Made by a program: the position numbers and the translations under genes. A stretch of DNA of 64,000 nt from an uncultured Dehalococcoidia bacterium (lineage in GTDB: Bacteria; Chloroflexota; Dehalococcoidia; Lucifugimonadales; UBA1123). The stretch spans positions 469,800-533,799 of the forward strand of contig OY282441.1 in NCBI GenBank assembly GCA_958296105.1, written 5' to 3'. Below the pieces are notes generated by a model, which saw nothing but the letters and a program-made list of their open reading frames with translations, had not been told where the DNA came from and searched no databases. Each line of letters begins with the position of its first letter. Position 1 is the stretch's first letter. Shown piece after piece: positions 7,374 through 15,791 of the stretch.

Positions 7374-10118
7374 ATGCCAATCACTCTTTCGATCAACGGC
7401 AAGAAGGTCACGGTCGGCGACGGGGCGAGTGTGCTGGACGCGATCAACCAGTCCGGGACGTACATATCGCAGCTGTGCAAGGACCCGGACATGAAGCCCA
7501 TCGGCGCGTGCCGAACCTGTCTGGTGGAGATAGACGGCGTGAGGGGCTTCCCAGCTTCATGCTCGGCGCCGGCGACGGACGGGATGGCGGTGGCGACAGA
7601 GACCGAAGCCGCCAGAGAGATTCGGCGCGGTGTCTTGGATCTGACCCTGGCGATGTTTCCGCAGAACGGCGAATCGAGCCGAGACTACCGGGAGCTGTCC
7701 ATAGCCGCCAAGCACCACGGAATCGACGCTCCGCGCTGGGAGGGCAGGCAGCGCCAGCCGGTCGACGACTCCAACCCGGTGTTCGATATCGCCATGGACT
7801 CGTGCATCATGTGCGGGCGGTGCGCGCAGGCGTGTCAGGACGGACACCAGTTCATCGGCGCCATAGACGTTCTCGGCGCTGGAACGGATGCGAGGATCGG
7901 CGCGTTCATGGACATGCCGCTCGTGGATTCGATATGCACTACGTGCGGCTCCTGCCTAGCCTCGTGTCCGACCGGCGCGATCCGGGTAAAGTCCGCCCTG
8001 CCCGACCCTGTGCGGACTGTCTCCACCACCTGCCCGTACTGCGGCGTCGGCTGCGGGATACAGGCGAAGATCGACGGCAGCGACCGGATAATCGAGATAC
8101 TGGACGATCCGGACAACCAATCCTCGCTCGGTATGCTGTGCGTGAAGGGGCGGTTCGGATTCTCGTTCGTGAACCACCCCGACCGGATAGCGAAGCCGAT
8201 GATCCGTAAGGACGGCGAGCTATCGCCCGTGGAGTGGGACGAGGCTCTGGACTACGTGGCCGAAAGGCTGATCGAGTACAGGGGCGACGCCTTCGGCACG
8301 CTGGCATCCGCCAAAGCCACCAACGAGGACGGCTACATCCAGCAGAAGTTTGCGCGGCTGGTGATGCAGAGCAACCACATAGACCACTGCACGCGGCTGT
8401 GCCACTCGCCTTCGGTCGAAGCGATGCTGACCGCGCTCGGCAGCGGCGCAACCTCGAATTCGTACATAGACTACGAGGAGGCGGGCTGCCTCGTCATAAT
8501 CGGATCGGACGCCAACTCGAACCACCCTGTGGCCGCGTCCAGAATGCGGCGCGCCGTGGTGGAGCGGGGCGCAAAGCTAATCGTCATCAATCCGCGCCGA
8601 ATCGAGATGTGCGACTACGCGGACCTGTGGCTGAGGCCGCGCCCGGGCACCGACGTGGCTCTGCTAAACGCGATGGCGAAGGTCATAGTGGAGGAGGGCC
8701 TGGCCAACTCCGACTTCGTCGATGGGCGCACCGAGGGGTATGACGAGTGGTGGGAGACGGTCGAGAAGTACGGACTGGGCTACTCGGAGAGTATCACCGG
8801 CATTCCCGCGGCGGACATCGCCGAGGCCGCGCGCATATACGCCAAGCCGCCGTTCAGCGGCTCGTGCCTGATCTGGGGCATGGGCATCACACAGCACACG
8901 ATGGGAACTGCCAACGCGCATGGGCTGCTCAATCTCGCGCTCGTGGCCGGGCAGCTGGGACGTCCCGGATCGGGCATATCGCCGCTGCGCGGACAGAACA
9001 ACGTGCAGGGGTGCGGAGACGCCGGCTGTCTGCCCGACTCGCTCCCGGGATACCAGACAATCGGCGGCGACTCGCTCTCCAAGTTTCAGCAGGCGTGGAG
9101 CGGCCAGCCCCTGCCGCTCGACCCCGGACTTGTCATCACCGACATGGTGGAGGCGATAGACGACGGGCGACTCAGGGCGATGTACGTCACGGGAGAGAAT
9201 CCGCTGCTGAGCGAGCCGGACCTCAGCCACGCGGAGGAGACGTTCAGGAAGCTCGACTTCCTGGTGGTTCAGGACATCTTCACGCACGAGACGGCGCAGA
9301 TAGCGGACGTGGTTCTGCCAGCCACGTCGTTCGCCGAGAAGGACGGCACGTTCACCAACAGCGAGCGCCGCGTCCAGCGCGTTCGCAAGGCGGTAGAGCC
9401 TGTGGGAGACAGCAGACCGGATTGGGAGATAATCGGCGAGGTGGCGCGGCGCGTCAGCTCGAAGCTGGGGCTGGGGCTGGAACACGAATTCGACTACTCG
9501 CACCCATCCGAGATATTCGACGAGATGGCCTCTCTGACGCCGATCATCGCGGGAATATCATACGAGCGGCTGGAGAGGGAGGGCGGCATACAGTGGCCCT
9601 GCCCGGACGCCGACCATCCCGGCACGCGCTTCCTGTACGAGAACGACTTCCCGCGCGGGCCGCGCGCTAAGTTCCTGGGCTTCGACCAGGGGCCGGCGGC
9701 GGACGAGATACCCTCGGATCGCTTCCCGCTCATACTGAACACCGGGCGCACCCTGTACCACTGGCACGGCGGCACCATCACCACGCGCGCGGTCAGCCTG
9801 CTCGCTCGCTCGCCAGAGCTGACCGTCTCCATGAATCCAGACGATGGCGACAAGTACGGAATCGAGGATGGGGAGTGGATCAGGGTGCGCTCCAGACGCG
9901 GCGATCTGGAAGGCCGCGCTATGTATACGGAGGGCCAGCGCGCCGGCGAGATATTCGTCCCGTTCACCAAGCTCCAGGATCACGCTGCCAACTACTTGAC
10001 GAACTCCGCGCTGGATCCGAACTCGCGCATTCCAGAGTACAAGGTCTGCGCGGTCAGGGTGGACAGAGTTGGAGAGGACAGAGGCGTTTCAAGACGCCCA
10101 TCTCCAGCCGGAGCGTGA
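7374..10118 (+). CDS. NAD-dependent formate dehydrogenase, molybdopterin catalytic (FdhA/FdsA-like) subunit
   Basis: A 914-residue enzyme that oxidises formate to CO2 (or the reverse) at a bis-pterin Mo/W site. N-terminal NuoG-like part: [2Fe-2S] ligands C35, C46, C49 and C63. Next are two [4Fe-4S] motifs (C144-C147-C150-C154 and C188-C191-C194-C198), then the oxidoreductase [4Fe-4S] set C220, C223, C227 and C256. The active-site loop DHCTRLCHSPSV has cysteine C343 (codon TGC, 8400-8402) where selenoenzymes carry Sec, followed by H344. The C-terminal molybdopterin-dinucleotide-binding barrel (TGRTLYHWHGGTITTR) is present. Length and domains are complete for soluble NAD-linked enzymes. It should pair with the two subunits upstream. 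AAGGAGG gives a strong start. Confidence 0.93.
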   Translation: MPITLSINGKKVTVGDGASVLDAINQSGTYISQLCKDPDMKPIGACRTCLVEIDGVRGFPASCSAPATDGMAVATETEAAREIRRGVLDLTLAMFPQNGESSRDYRELSIAAKHHGIDAPRWEGRQRQPVDDSNPVFDIAMDSCIMCGRCAQACQDGHQFIGAIDVLGAGTDARIGAFMDMPLVDSICTTCGSCLASCPTGAIRVKSALPDPVRTVSTTCPYCGVGCGIQAKIDGSDRIIEILDDPDNQSSLGMLCVKGRFGFSFVNHPDRIAKPMIRKDGELSPVEWDEALDYVAERLIEYRGDAFGTLASAKATNEDGYIQQKFARLVMQSNHIDHCTRLCHSPSVEAMLTALGSGATSNSYIDYEEAGCLVIIGSDANSNHPVAASRMRRAVVERGAKLIVINPRRIEMCDYADLWLRPRPGTDVALLNAMAKVIVEEGLANSDFVDGRTEGYDEWWETVEKYGLGYSESITGIPAADIAEAARIYAKPPFSGSCLIWGMGITQHTMGTANAHGLLNLALVAGQLGRPGSGISPLRGQNNVQGCGDAGCLPDSLPGYQTIGGDSLSKFQQAWSGQPLPLDPGLVITDMVEAIDDGRLRAMYVTGENPLLSEPDLSHAEETFRKLDFLVVQDIFTHETAQIADVVLPATSFAEKDGTFTNSERRVQRVRKAVEPVGDSRPDWEIIGEVARRVSSKLGLGLEHEFDYSHPSEIFDEMASLTPIIAGISYERLEREGGIQWPCPDADHPGTRFLYENDFPRGPRAKFLGFDQGPAADEIPSDRFPLILNTGRTLYHWHGGTITTRAVSLLARSPELTVSMNPDDGDKYGIEDGEWIRVRSRRGDLEGRAMYTEGQRAGEIFVPFTKLQDHAANYLTNSALDPNSRIPEYKVCAVRVDRVGEDRGVSRRPSPAGA

Positions 10119-10188
10119 GCTTCCCGTCGTTCCAACGTGGATCCCGACCCCGACGAAGGCAACAGACCACCAGAAGGACATACGCCGA

Positions 10189-10815
10189 ATGACTACAGAG
10201 CTATCCCGAATTCCCAGACCGCAGGCGGACAGGTTCTCGGGCAAGAAGAAGCTGTTCTTGGTGCCGAACTACGTCTTGCCCCCCGGAGCGACGGAAGATG
10301 GGCGGGAGCTGGTCGCCAGATACTGGTCGGAGGTCAGAGACTCGGTCTCCAGCTTGGAGCGCTCGCTGGGCGCAGTCTCCAGAGTGTATCACGAGCTGAT
10401 CTGCGTGGATGGGGAGGACGGCCTGGCGCAGATCGAGGCGATGAACCCCAACGGCTGCCCGTTCATCAGGGCCATGTGCCAGTCGTCCGCGTCTCTGTAC
10501 GCGCTCGAAGACGCGGAGCTGGTCGCTGAGCATACGGACTGGCAGAGGGTCCTGTCGCTCGGCCCCGCCAGCCAGAAGGTGTTTTCGATGGCGCTGGACG
10601 GCTATCAGACGACCCTCGCGGCGAGATTCGAGGCCATAGGCGAGCGAATAGCGGATGAGATCGAGGAGGGCGAATCGGCGGCGCTGTTCATCCGTGAGGA
10701 TCACCGCATACAGTTTTCGGGCGGTGTCCAAGTGTTCTTCGTCGCGCCGCCGTCTCTGGACGCGCTGAAGAGATGGCTGGACGGCTTCTTCTCACAGCCA
10801 GCCTCCGGCGAATAG
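10189..10815 (+). CDS. conserved-looking hypothetical protein next to formate dehydrogenase (208 aa)
   Basis: A soluble 208-residue protein with no signal or membrane segment. The ATG at 10189 is preceded by AGAAGGA about 10 nt away; the frame is open further upstream into the end of the catalytic subunit, but without protein character. Visible features are the N-terminal KKKLFLVPNYVLPPG, a long helical middle and a C-terminal FSGGVQVFFVAPPSLDALKRW. It starts 71 nt after the catalytic subunit on the same strand, so it is probably in that transcription unit. It could be a maturation or partner protein, but no motif for cofactor insertion (FdhD-like) is visible. Family not recognised. Confidence 0.7.
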   Translation: MTTELSRIPRPQADRFSGKKKLFLVPNYVLPPGATEDGRELVARYWSEVRDSVSSLERSLGAVSRVYHELICVDGEDGLAQIEAMNPNGCPFIRAMCQSSASLYALEDAELVAEHTDWQRVLSLGPASQKVFSMALDGYQTTLAARFEAIGERIADEIEEGESAALFIREDHRIQFSGGVQVFFVAPPSLDALKRWLDGFFSQPASGE

Positions 10816-10976
10816 CTGCCGCGCGCCTCCGACGTGTACGAAACCGCGACAAGCTGCTTGGGGGCTATGCAGACGTCGGACGTTGTGTTGAAATGGGGTA
10901 GCGCTCTTCTGCGCGCGCCGTATCCGTATACCGTATACATACTGTTAGACTGCACTGCCCAAAAGGAAGTCTCGAT
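10816..10976 (+). promoter_or_regulatory. upstream region of the dehydratase gene
   Basis: A 161-bp gap holding a GTATAC-rich stretch (CCGTATCCGTATACCGTATA at about 10919-10938) that resembles the GTATAC motifs of the repeat mosaic at 20.6-23.6 kb. It is followed by CATACTGTTAGA and a ribosome site AAAAGGAAG 7-8 nt before the ATG. A promoter is likely here, but no clean -35/-10 pair can be named. Confidence 0.35.
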
Positions 10977-12668
10977 ATGACGACAAGCGCCCCTCGACTG
11001 CGAAGCTCGGAGTGGTTCGATACGCCGGAGCTTTACGGCTGGCTGAGGAAAGCCGCGTTCATGGCCGAGGGCTACGGACCGGAGGCTTACGACGGCAAGC
11101 CGATTATTGGAATCTGCAACTCGTGGAGCGAACTTACGCACTGCAACGCCCACCTGCGCGGCTTGGCCGAGGCGGTCAAGCGCGGCGTGTGGCAGGCGGG
11201 CGGTTTTCCGATGGAGTTTCCGGTCATGTCTCTGGGCGAGTACAACATGCGCCCGACCACGATGCTGTTCCGCAACCTGATGAGCATGGAGGTCGAGGAG
11301 TCGATCCGCGCGAACCCGCTGGACGGCGTAGTTCTTCTCGGCGGCTGTGACAAGACGACTCCGGCGATGCTGATGGGCGCGGCATCGGCGGACATCCCCG
11401 CGATCATGGTGACGGGCGGCCCGCAGCTCAACGCCAGCTGGCGCGGGGAGACGCTCGGCTCCTGTACAGACTGTCGCCGCTACGAGGTGGAGCTGCGCGC
11501 GGGACGCATTACGCAGGAAGACTGGTCAGACCTTCAGACGTGCATCGTGCGCAGCCCGGGCCACTGCATGGTGATGGGTACGGCGTCCACTATGGCGGCG
11601 GTGTCCGAGGCGATGGGCATAGCGCTGCCGGGCAACGGCGCGATCCCCGCCGCCGACTCGCGCAGGCTGCGTCTGTCCGAGCTTGCGGGACGGCAGATCG
11701 TCAGCTTGGTCAGGGACGATCTGCGCCCCTCTCGCGTCCTGACGCCGCAGGCGTTCGAGAACGGAATCCGCACACTGCACGCGATGGGCGGCTCGACCAA
11801 CGCTGTCATCCACCTAACCGCAATCGCCGGACGGCTGGGCATAGACCTGCCGGGTTCTCTGTTCGACGCGCTCTCCAGAAGCACACCGTTCATCCTCAAT
11901 CTGAAGCCGTCCGGCGAGTACCTGATGGAGGATTTCTTCTACGCCGGCGGAGTCGGCGCGCTGCTGAGGGAGATCTCTCCCCTGCTCCACACCGAGCAGA
12001 TGACCGTCACCGGGCAGACGCTCGGCGAGAACATCGGCGGCGCGGTCAACCACAACGCGGACGTGATACGCGGTATAGAGAGTCCGATGAACGCGGAGGG
12101 GGGGCTGGCGGTCTTGAACGGCTCGCTCGCTCCGACCGGGGCGCTGATCAAGCCTACGGCGGCCTCGGAGTCTCTGATGACCCACGAGGGGCGCGCGGTG
12201 GTGTTCGAGGATCACGACGACCTGTTCGAGCGAATAGACGACCCGGATCTGGACGTTACGCCTCGGGACGTTCTGGTGATGCGCTCCAGCGGGCCTATCG
12301 GCGGGCCCGGGATGCCGGAGTGGGGCTTCCTGCCGCTGCCGAAGAAGCTGCTCGTGGGCGGGGTTCGGGACATGGTGCGGCTGAGCGACGCGCGAATGAG
12401 CGGCACGGCGTTCGGGACGGTGGCTGTCCACGTGACGCCTGAGTCTGCGGCTGGCGGCCCGCTGGCGGCGGTCAGGAACGGAGACCGAATCAAGCTGGAC
12501 GTGCCGAACCGCAGGCTCGACCTGCTGGTGGAAGACCGCGAGGTCGAGCGCCGCCTGTCGGAGTCGCCGCCCGCCCGTCCGATCCACAAACGCGGCTACG
12601 CCGCGATGTACGCGCGCCACGTAATGCAGGCGGATAGGGGATGCGACTTCGACTTCCTGCTGGGGTGA
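10977..12668 (+). CDS. IlvD/Edd family dehydratase, pentonate (arabinonate/xylonate) dehydratase-like
   Basis: A 563-residue iron-sulfur dehydratase. The three [2Fe-2S] ligands C56, C124 and C197 have exactly the 68/73-residue spacing known from Rhizobium L-arabinonate dehydratase. CDK (C124-K126) supplies the carbamylated lysine, and the DARMSGTA loop (serine about 475) the catalytic base. This matches sugar-acid dehydratases better than biosynthetic IlvD. They convert aldonic acids to 2-keto-3-deoxy acids. The nearby minus-strand aldolase, alcohol dehydrogenase and aldo/keto reductase would fit downstream steps of such a pathway, though they are not in the same operon. A biosynthetic dihydroxy-acid dehydratase remains possible. 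ATG is preceded by AAGGAAG. Confidence 0.85.
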   Translation: MTTSAPRLRSSEWFDTPELYGWLRKAAFMAEGYGPEAYDGKPIIGICNSWSELTHCNAHLRGLAEAVKRGVWQAGGFPMEFPVMSLGEYNMRPTTMLFRNLMSMEVEESIRANPLDGVVLLGGCDKTTPAMLMGAASADIPAIMVTGGPQLNASWRGETLGSCTDCRRYEVELRAGRITQEDWSDLQTCIVRSPGHCMVMGTASTMAAVSEAMGIALPGNGAIPAADSRRLRLSELAGRQIVSLVRDDLRPSRVLTPQAFENGIRTLHAMGGSTNAVIHLTAIAGRLGIDLPGSLFDALSRSTPFILNLKPSGEYLMEDFFYAGGVGALLREISPLLHTEQMTVTGQTLGENIGGAVNHNADVIRGIESPMNAEGGLAVLNGSLAPTGALIKPTAASESLMTHEGRAVVFEDHDDLFERIDDPDLDVTPRDVLVMRSSGPIGGPGMPEWGFLPLPKKLLVGGVRDMVRLSDARMSGTAFGTVAVHVTPESAAGGPLAAVRNGDRIKLDVPNRRLDLLVEDREVERRLSESPPARPIHKRGYAAMYARHVMQADRGCDFDFLLG

Positions 12669-12671
12669 GGT

Positions 12672-12908
12672 TTCTGTAAGCCATACGGCCGTTGGCAACG
12701 GTCGATTCGACCAGTACGGCTTTGGCATCGGCGGGCAGATCACAGCCGCGCTCGTCATACATCTCGACAGCGGCGGCCACGCTCTGGAAGATGCTGAGTA
12801 TTTTGCCGAGAGTGTCGCCCTAGGTCTGCATCCGGGCAGCGCGGGGATTTCGCCATGTACTTCTTCGGACGGGCCGCGCATGACGCAGGGCAGTTTGTAC
12901 GACTTCAA
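12672..12908 (-). pseudogene. frameshifted HicB-like antitoxin remnant
   Basis: Reading the minus strand from a TTG at 12908 gives LKSYKLPCVMRGP, then VHGEIPALPGC, the hallmark of HicB (..v..PdlpGc.t.GdTleEA). Directly after PGC the frame is broken. In the +1 frame the expected continuation appears: GDTLGKILSIFQSVAAAVEM, then DLPADAKAVLV. A TAG lies at the junction. The restored product would be about 75 residues and runs into the dehydratase stop without a clear end. It is a dead copy of an RNase-H-fold antitoxin; an intact HicB-like gene lies 250 bp away on the other strand. Confidence 0.6.
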
Positions 12909-13151
12909 TTGCCCATAGCTCCTCTGATGGCATCAGCTTGACTGTATCAGTGCATCAGACCCCGTTCGCTTTTCTGGTGTCCCGCGTGTAGGGGCGATAT
13001 TCCTGTTGCTATGGTCTATGACCTCTTGTAGGCTGAATTTATGGAGGTCAATCAGCTTCTGACTCGGTTCAGAGGGTTTGGATGCGCGTTCCACTTCGCA
13101 CAGCATCCGAAAGGGGTTGGTCGCAAACGACAAGAGCCGGGAGGTAAAACA
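12909..13151. other. gap upstream of the HicB-like gene, no hicA found
   Basis: About 240 bases. The frame of the HicB-like gene is open back to an ATG at 13041, but the added residues look unlike either HicA or HicB. I looked for the short HicA double-stranded-RNA-binding-fold toxin (GWxxxRxxGSH.....H motif) on both strands and did not find it. Confidence 0.4.
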
Positions 13152-13538
13152 GTGCTGGCATATCCTATATTTCTCGAAGAAGACGAAGGTGCTCTGACGG
13201 TCACTTCGCCGGACTTTCCGGAGTTGGCCACGTTTGGAGTCGACCGCGAAGACGCTACCGCGCGAGCCGCGGACGCGCTGGAAGAGGTGATAGACGCGCG
13301 CATAGACGAGTACGAGGATATACCTCCGCCTTCGATGGGCAGCCAGACGACCGCGCTGCCGCCTCTCCTCGAGGCGAAGGTGATGGTATACAGAGAGATG
13401 CGCAGACAGGGCATGGGGAAGTCCGAGATGGCGCGCAGGCTCGGCTTGGCCTCGCCTCACGCGGAGCGCGCGCTGTACGTGCAGACAGAATCGCGCCTGG
13501 ATCCGATCGCCGCGCTGGAGAGAATCGTAGGCCACTAG
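13152..13538 (+). CDS. HicB family antitoxin-like protein
   Basis: A 128-residue protein starting at GTG 13152, 6 nt after GGGAGG. The N-terminal half is a HicB RNase-H-like fold: LAYPIFLEEDEGALTVTSPD, then FPELATFGVDREDATARAAD and a helix ALEEVIDARIDEY. The C-terminal half has a helix-turn-helix (VMVYREMRRQGMGKSEMARR) as in DNA-binding HicB antitoxins. HicB normally neutralises the HicA mRNA interferase and represses its own operon. No hicA was found on either side, so this may be an orphan antitoxin or a stand-alone regulator. An upstream in-frame ATG at 13041 is less likely as the start. Confidence 0.75.
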   Translation: MLAYPIFLEEDEGALTVTSPDFPELATFGVDREDATARAADALEEVIDARIDEYEDIPPPSMGSQTTALPPLLEAKVMVYREMRRQGMGKSEMARRLGLASPHAERALYVQTESRLDPIAALERIVGH

Positions 13539-13640
13539 CTCGTCATTCGCCGCAAGCCGCCCATCGACGAGACTGGCACGTCCCCGAGGGGCGGCTCTTC
13601 ATTTTTCAGTCCTAACGACCCGGGTGGGCGAAGGGGACGG

Positions 13641-14591
13641 TCAGCCGGTAACCACTGCTCTGATCTCCTCGCGTTCCGCGGGTGTCATCTGCCAGTCCGC
13701 TGCTGCTGCGTTCTCTTCCATCTCTTCAGGGCGGCGGGTTCCCACGAGCGCCACGGAGACTGTCGGCTCCGAGGCGACCCACGCCAGCGCGAGCTGGGCT
13801 ACGGTCAGACCCCTGTCCGCTGCCATCTCCTTGAGTACGTCCACCTTCGCAAGGTTGTCGAGGAAGGTCTGGCCCTGGAAGATGGGCTGGCCGAACGCCG
13901 TCAGACTGCGCCGCCAGTCGTCATCCTCGAATGTGGTCTCCGGCGTCATCGCGCCTGTCAGCAGGCCGTGTGCCAGCGATCCGTATGCCATGACGCCCAT
14001 GCCGTTCTCTTTGCAGAATGGGATGATCTCGGGCTCGGGGCGGAAGTCGAACAGGTGGTAGCCGACCTGATTGGTGACTATGGGAAAGACATCGAGGCAC
14101 TCTGCCATCTGCTGCGGGCTGAAGTTGCTGACGCCGCCGAAGCGTATCTTGCCCTGTCGCTGGAAGTCGGCGAACGCCTCCATCGGCTCCGACATCGGCC
14201 TGGACTCGTCCGGCCAGTGGACGAGGTAGAGATCGAGGTAGTCGGTTTGGAGGCGTTCCAAGCTCTCGGTCAACGACTTCTCGAGCGACTCGCGGGAGCT
14301 GTTGCGGTTGCGTGGTCCGCCTGTCCCGTCCCAAGGGATGCCGCCTTTGCTGACTAGGATGATGCGGTCGCGTCTGCCTTCGATGGCTCTGCCCAGCAGC
14401 TTCTCGCCCTCACCCCAGCCGTAGACGGCGGCGGTGTCGAACAGCGTCACGCCGAGGTCCATCGAGCGATGGATGGCTCTTATCACCTGATCTTCGTCGA
14501 AAGAGCCGTAGTGGCCCCGTCCCATCGGCCAGCCGCCGAAGCCCACCACCGAAGTCTCGAGGTCTGAGTTTCCGAATTTTCTGTACTGCAT
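13641..14591 (-). CDS. aldo/keto reductase
   Basis: A 316-residue NADPH-dependent (beta/alpha)8-barrel oxidoreductase. Counting from the upstream GTG, the catalytic tetrad is visible as D57, Y62, K87 and H130 (LFDTAAVYG, ILVSKGG, YLVHWP). The NADP-binding end VALVGTRRPEEMEENAAAAD is also present. The ATG at 14591 has GAGGG 7 nt upstream and gives the usual start MQYRKFGNSDLETSVVGFGG; a GTG five codons earlier is the alternative. It is the last gene of a minus-strand series with an alcohol dehydrogenase and an HpcH/HpaI aldolase, suggesting carbohydrate or aldehyde metabolism. The substrate cannot be inferred. Confidence 0.9.
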   Translation of the reverse strand: MQYRKFGNSDLETSVVGFGGWPMGRGHYGSFDEDQVIRAIHRSMDLGVTLFDTAAVYGWGEGEKLLGRAIEGRRDRIILVSKGGIPWDGTGGPRNRNSSRESLEKSLTESLERLQTDYLDLYLVHWPDESRPMSEPMEAFADFQRQGKIRFGGVSNFSPQQMAECLDVFPIVTNQVGYHLFDFRPEPEIIPFCKENGMGVMAYGSLAHGLLTGAMTPETTFEDDDWRRSLTAFGQPIFQGQTFLDNLAKVDVLKEMAADRGLTVAQLALAWVASEPTVSVALVGTRRPEEMEENAAAADWQMTPAEREEIRAVVTG

Positions 14592-14611
14592 TGGGTTCAC
14601 CCTCACTCCAG

Positions 14612-14735
14612 CCCTCTCCCATCTAGGGAGAGGGGGTCAGCTGGTTTCTATGCTCAAGTTCTGGTGTAACTCAACTATGCTGGCGGTCCCGATGTGATCT
14701 TGAGAGGGGGTCAGCTGGCTTCGATGCTCAGTTTT
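14612..14735. repeat. hairpin plus short direct repeat between two minus-strand genes
   Basis: A perfect 9-bp stem CCCTCTCCC / GGGAGAGGG with a 5-nt loop at 14612-14634. The right arm and following bases (GAGAGGGGGTCAGCTGG) recur about 76 bp further on at about 14702-14718, reaching toward the alcohol dehydrogenase stop codon. The hairpin could attenuate or process the transcript between the dehydrogenase and the aldo/keto reductase; it lacks a U-tract on the minus strand. CTCTCCC/GGGAGAG palindromes resemble dispersed intergenic repeats. Confidence 0.55.
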
Positions 14736-15768
14736 GGTGTATCTGGACTTTTACCGAACCGCTGTTCTTGTCGTAGGCGGTCTCGAATGCGCTCTGGATG
14801 TCTTCGAGTGTGTAGCGGTGTGTAACCATCTTCTCGATTCCGGTGCCGCCGGCGGCGATCATGTCGATTGCCAGCTCGTAGTCGTGCCTGCCGTCCAAGA
14901 CGCTGTAGCAGGACGAGAAGACGATTGCCTGCTCCCTGAGCATGGGCGTGAGGAAGTCGAACTCGAACGGTCTTCGGAATCCGCCTACTATCACGATGCG
15001 CCCCTGCTTGCGCGTGACCTCGACGGCTTGCGCGGCAGTCGCGGACTGGTGGCCGCCGACCGTCTCGATGGTCATGTCCGCGCCGCGTCCGTCGGTGGCC
15101 TCGTGCAGGGCGTCGAGGAAGTCCGGGCCGCTGTCCGAGTGAACCTCGTCAGCGCCGAGAAGTCTTGCCATATCCGCCTGCTGCTCGTATCGCGCGGTGG
15201 CGATGACCCTGCCCGCGCCGAGTCCCTTCGCGGCGACGATGGACGTGAGGCCGATGTTGCCGCTGCCGAGAACCGCCACCACTTCCCCGCCCTGCATCTG
15301 TCCGCGGCGCACGCCGTGGATGGATACGGCGAGCGGCTCGACGAGCGCGGCCTGCTCCCATGACAGATCGCCGACGTCGTAGCAGCCGATGGCCTTGCGC
15401 CTGATGTACTCTGCGAATCCGCCGCCCCACGAGGGCGCTTGGGCGCGGCACTGTATGAACTGTCCCTGCCGACAGTACCAGCAGGTGGCGCATGCGCGCC
15501 CGTGTCCGATGATCTCCACGGCGACGGGCTGCCCCATCAGAGCCGAGTCCACGCCCTCTCCCACTTCGACTATCTCCCCCGCGACCTCGTGGCCTGCGGG
15601 GAGCTGGTCGGGCTCAGTCTTGTCGACGTTCATCTGAAGGTCGGATCCGCAGACTCCGACCGAGCGGACGCGGACGATCACGTCGCCCGTGCCTGTCTCC
15701 GGCTTGGGCAGCTCCCTGACCTCCATGCGACCGCTGCCGTCGAAGAACGCGCCTTGCATCGTTGCCAT
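14728..15768 (-). CDS. zinc-dependent alcohol/polyol dehydrogenase
   Basis: A 346-residue medium-chain dehydrogenase. Catalytic zinc ligands C40 (GVCGSD), H60-E61 (AGHE) and probably E144. Structural-zinc cysteines C93, C96, C99 and C107. The NAD(P)-binding glycine motif is GSGNIG (168-173). The order and spacing match threonine/sorbitol/alcohol dehydrogenases. The start ATG follows AGGAG by 9 nt. It lies 23 bp downstream of the aldolase gene on the same strand, so the two are likely co-transcribed and may act on the same substrate series. Specificity is unknown. Confidence 0.92.
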   Translation of the reverse strand: MATMQGAFFDGSGRMEVRELPKPETGTGDVIVRVRSVGVCGSDLQMNVDKTEPDQLPAGHEVAGEIVEVGEGVDSALMGQPVAVEIIGHGRACATCWYCRQGQFIQCRAQAPSWGGGFAEYIRRKAIGCYDVGDLSWEQAALVEPLAVSIHGVRRGQMQGGEVVAVLGSGNIGLTSIVAAKGLGAGRVIATARYEQQADMARLLGADEVHSDSGPDFLDALHEATDGRGADMTIETVGGHQSATAAQAVEVTRKQGRIVIVGGFRRPFEFDFLTPMLREQAIVFSSCYSVLDGRHDYELAIDMIAAGGTGIEKMVTHRYTLEDIQSAFETAYDKNSGSVKVQIHQN

Positions 15769-15791
15769 GTTCTGTTGCTCCTGTGGTGAAC

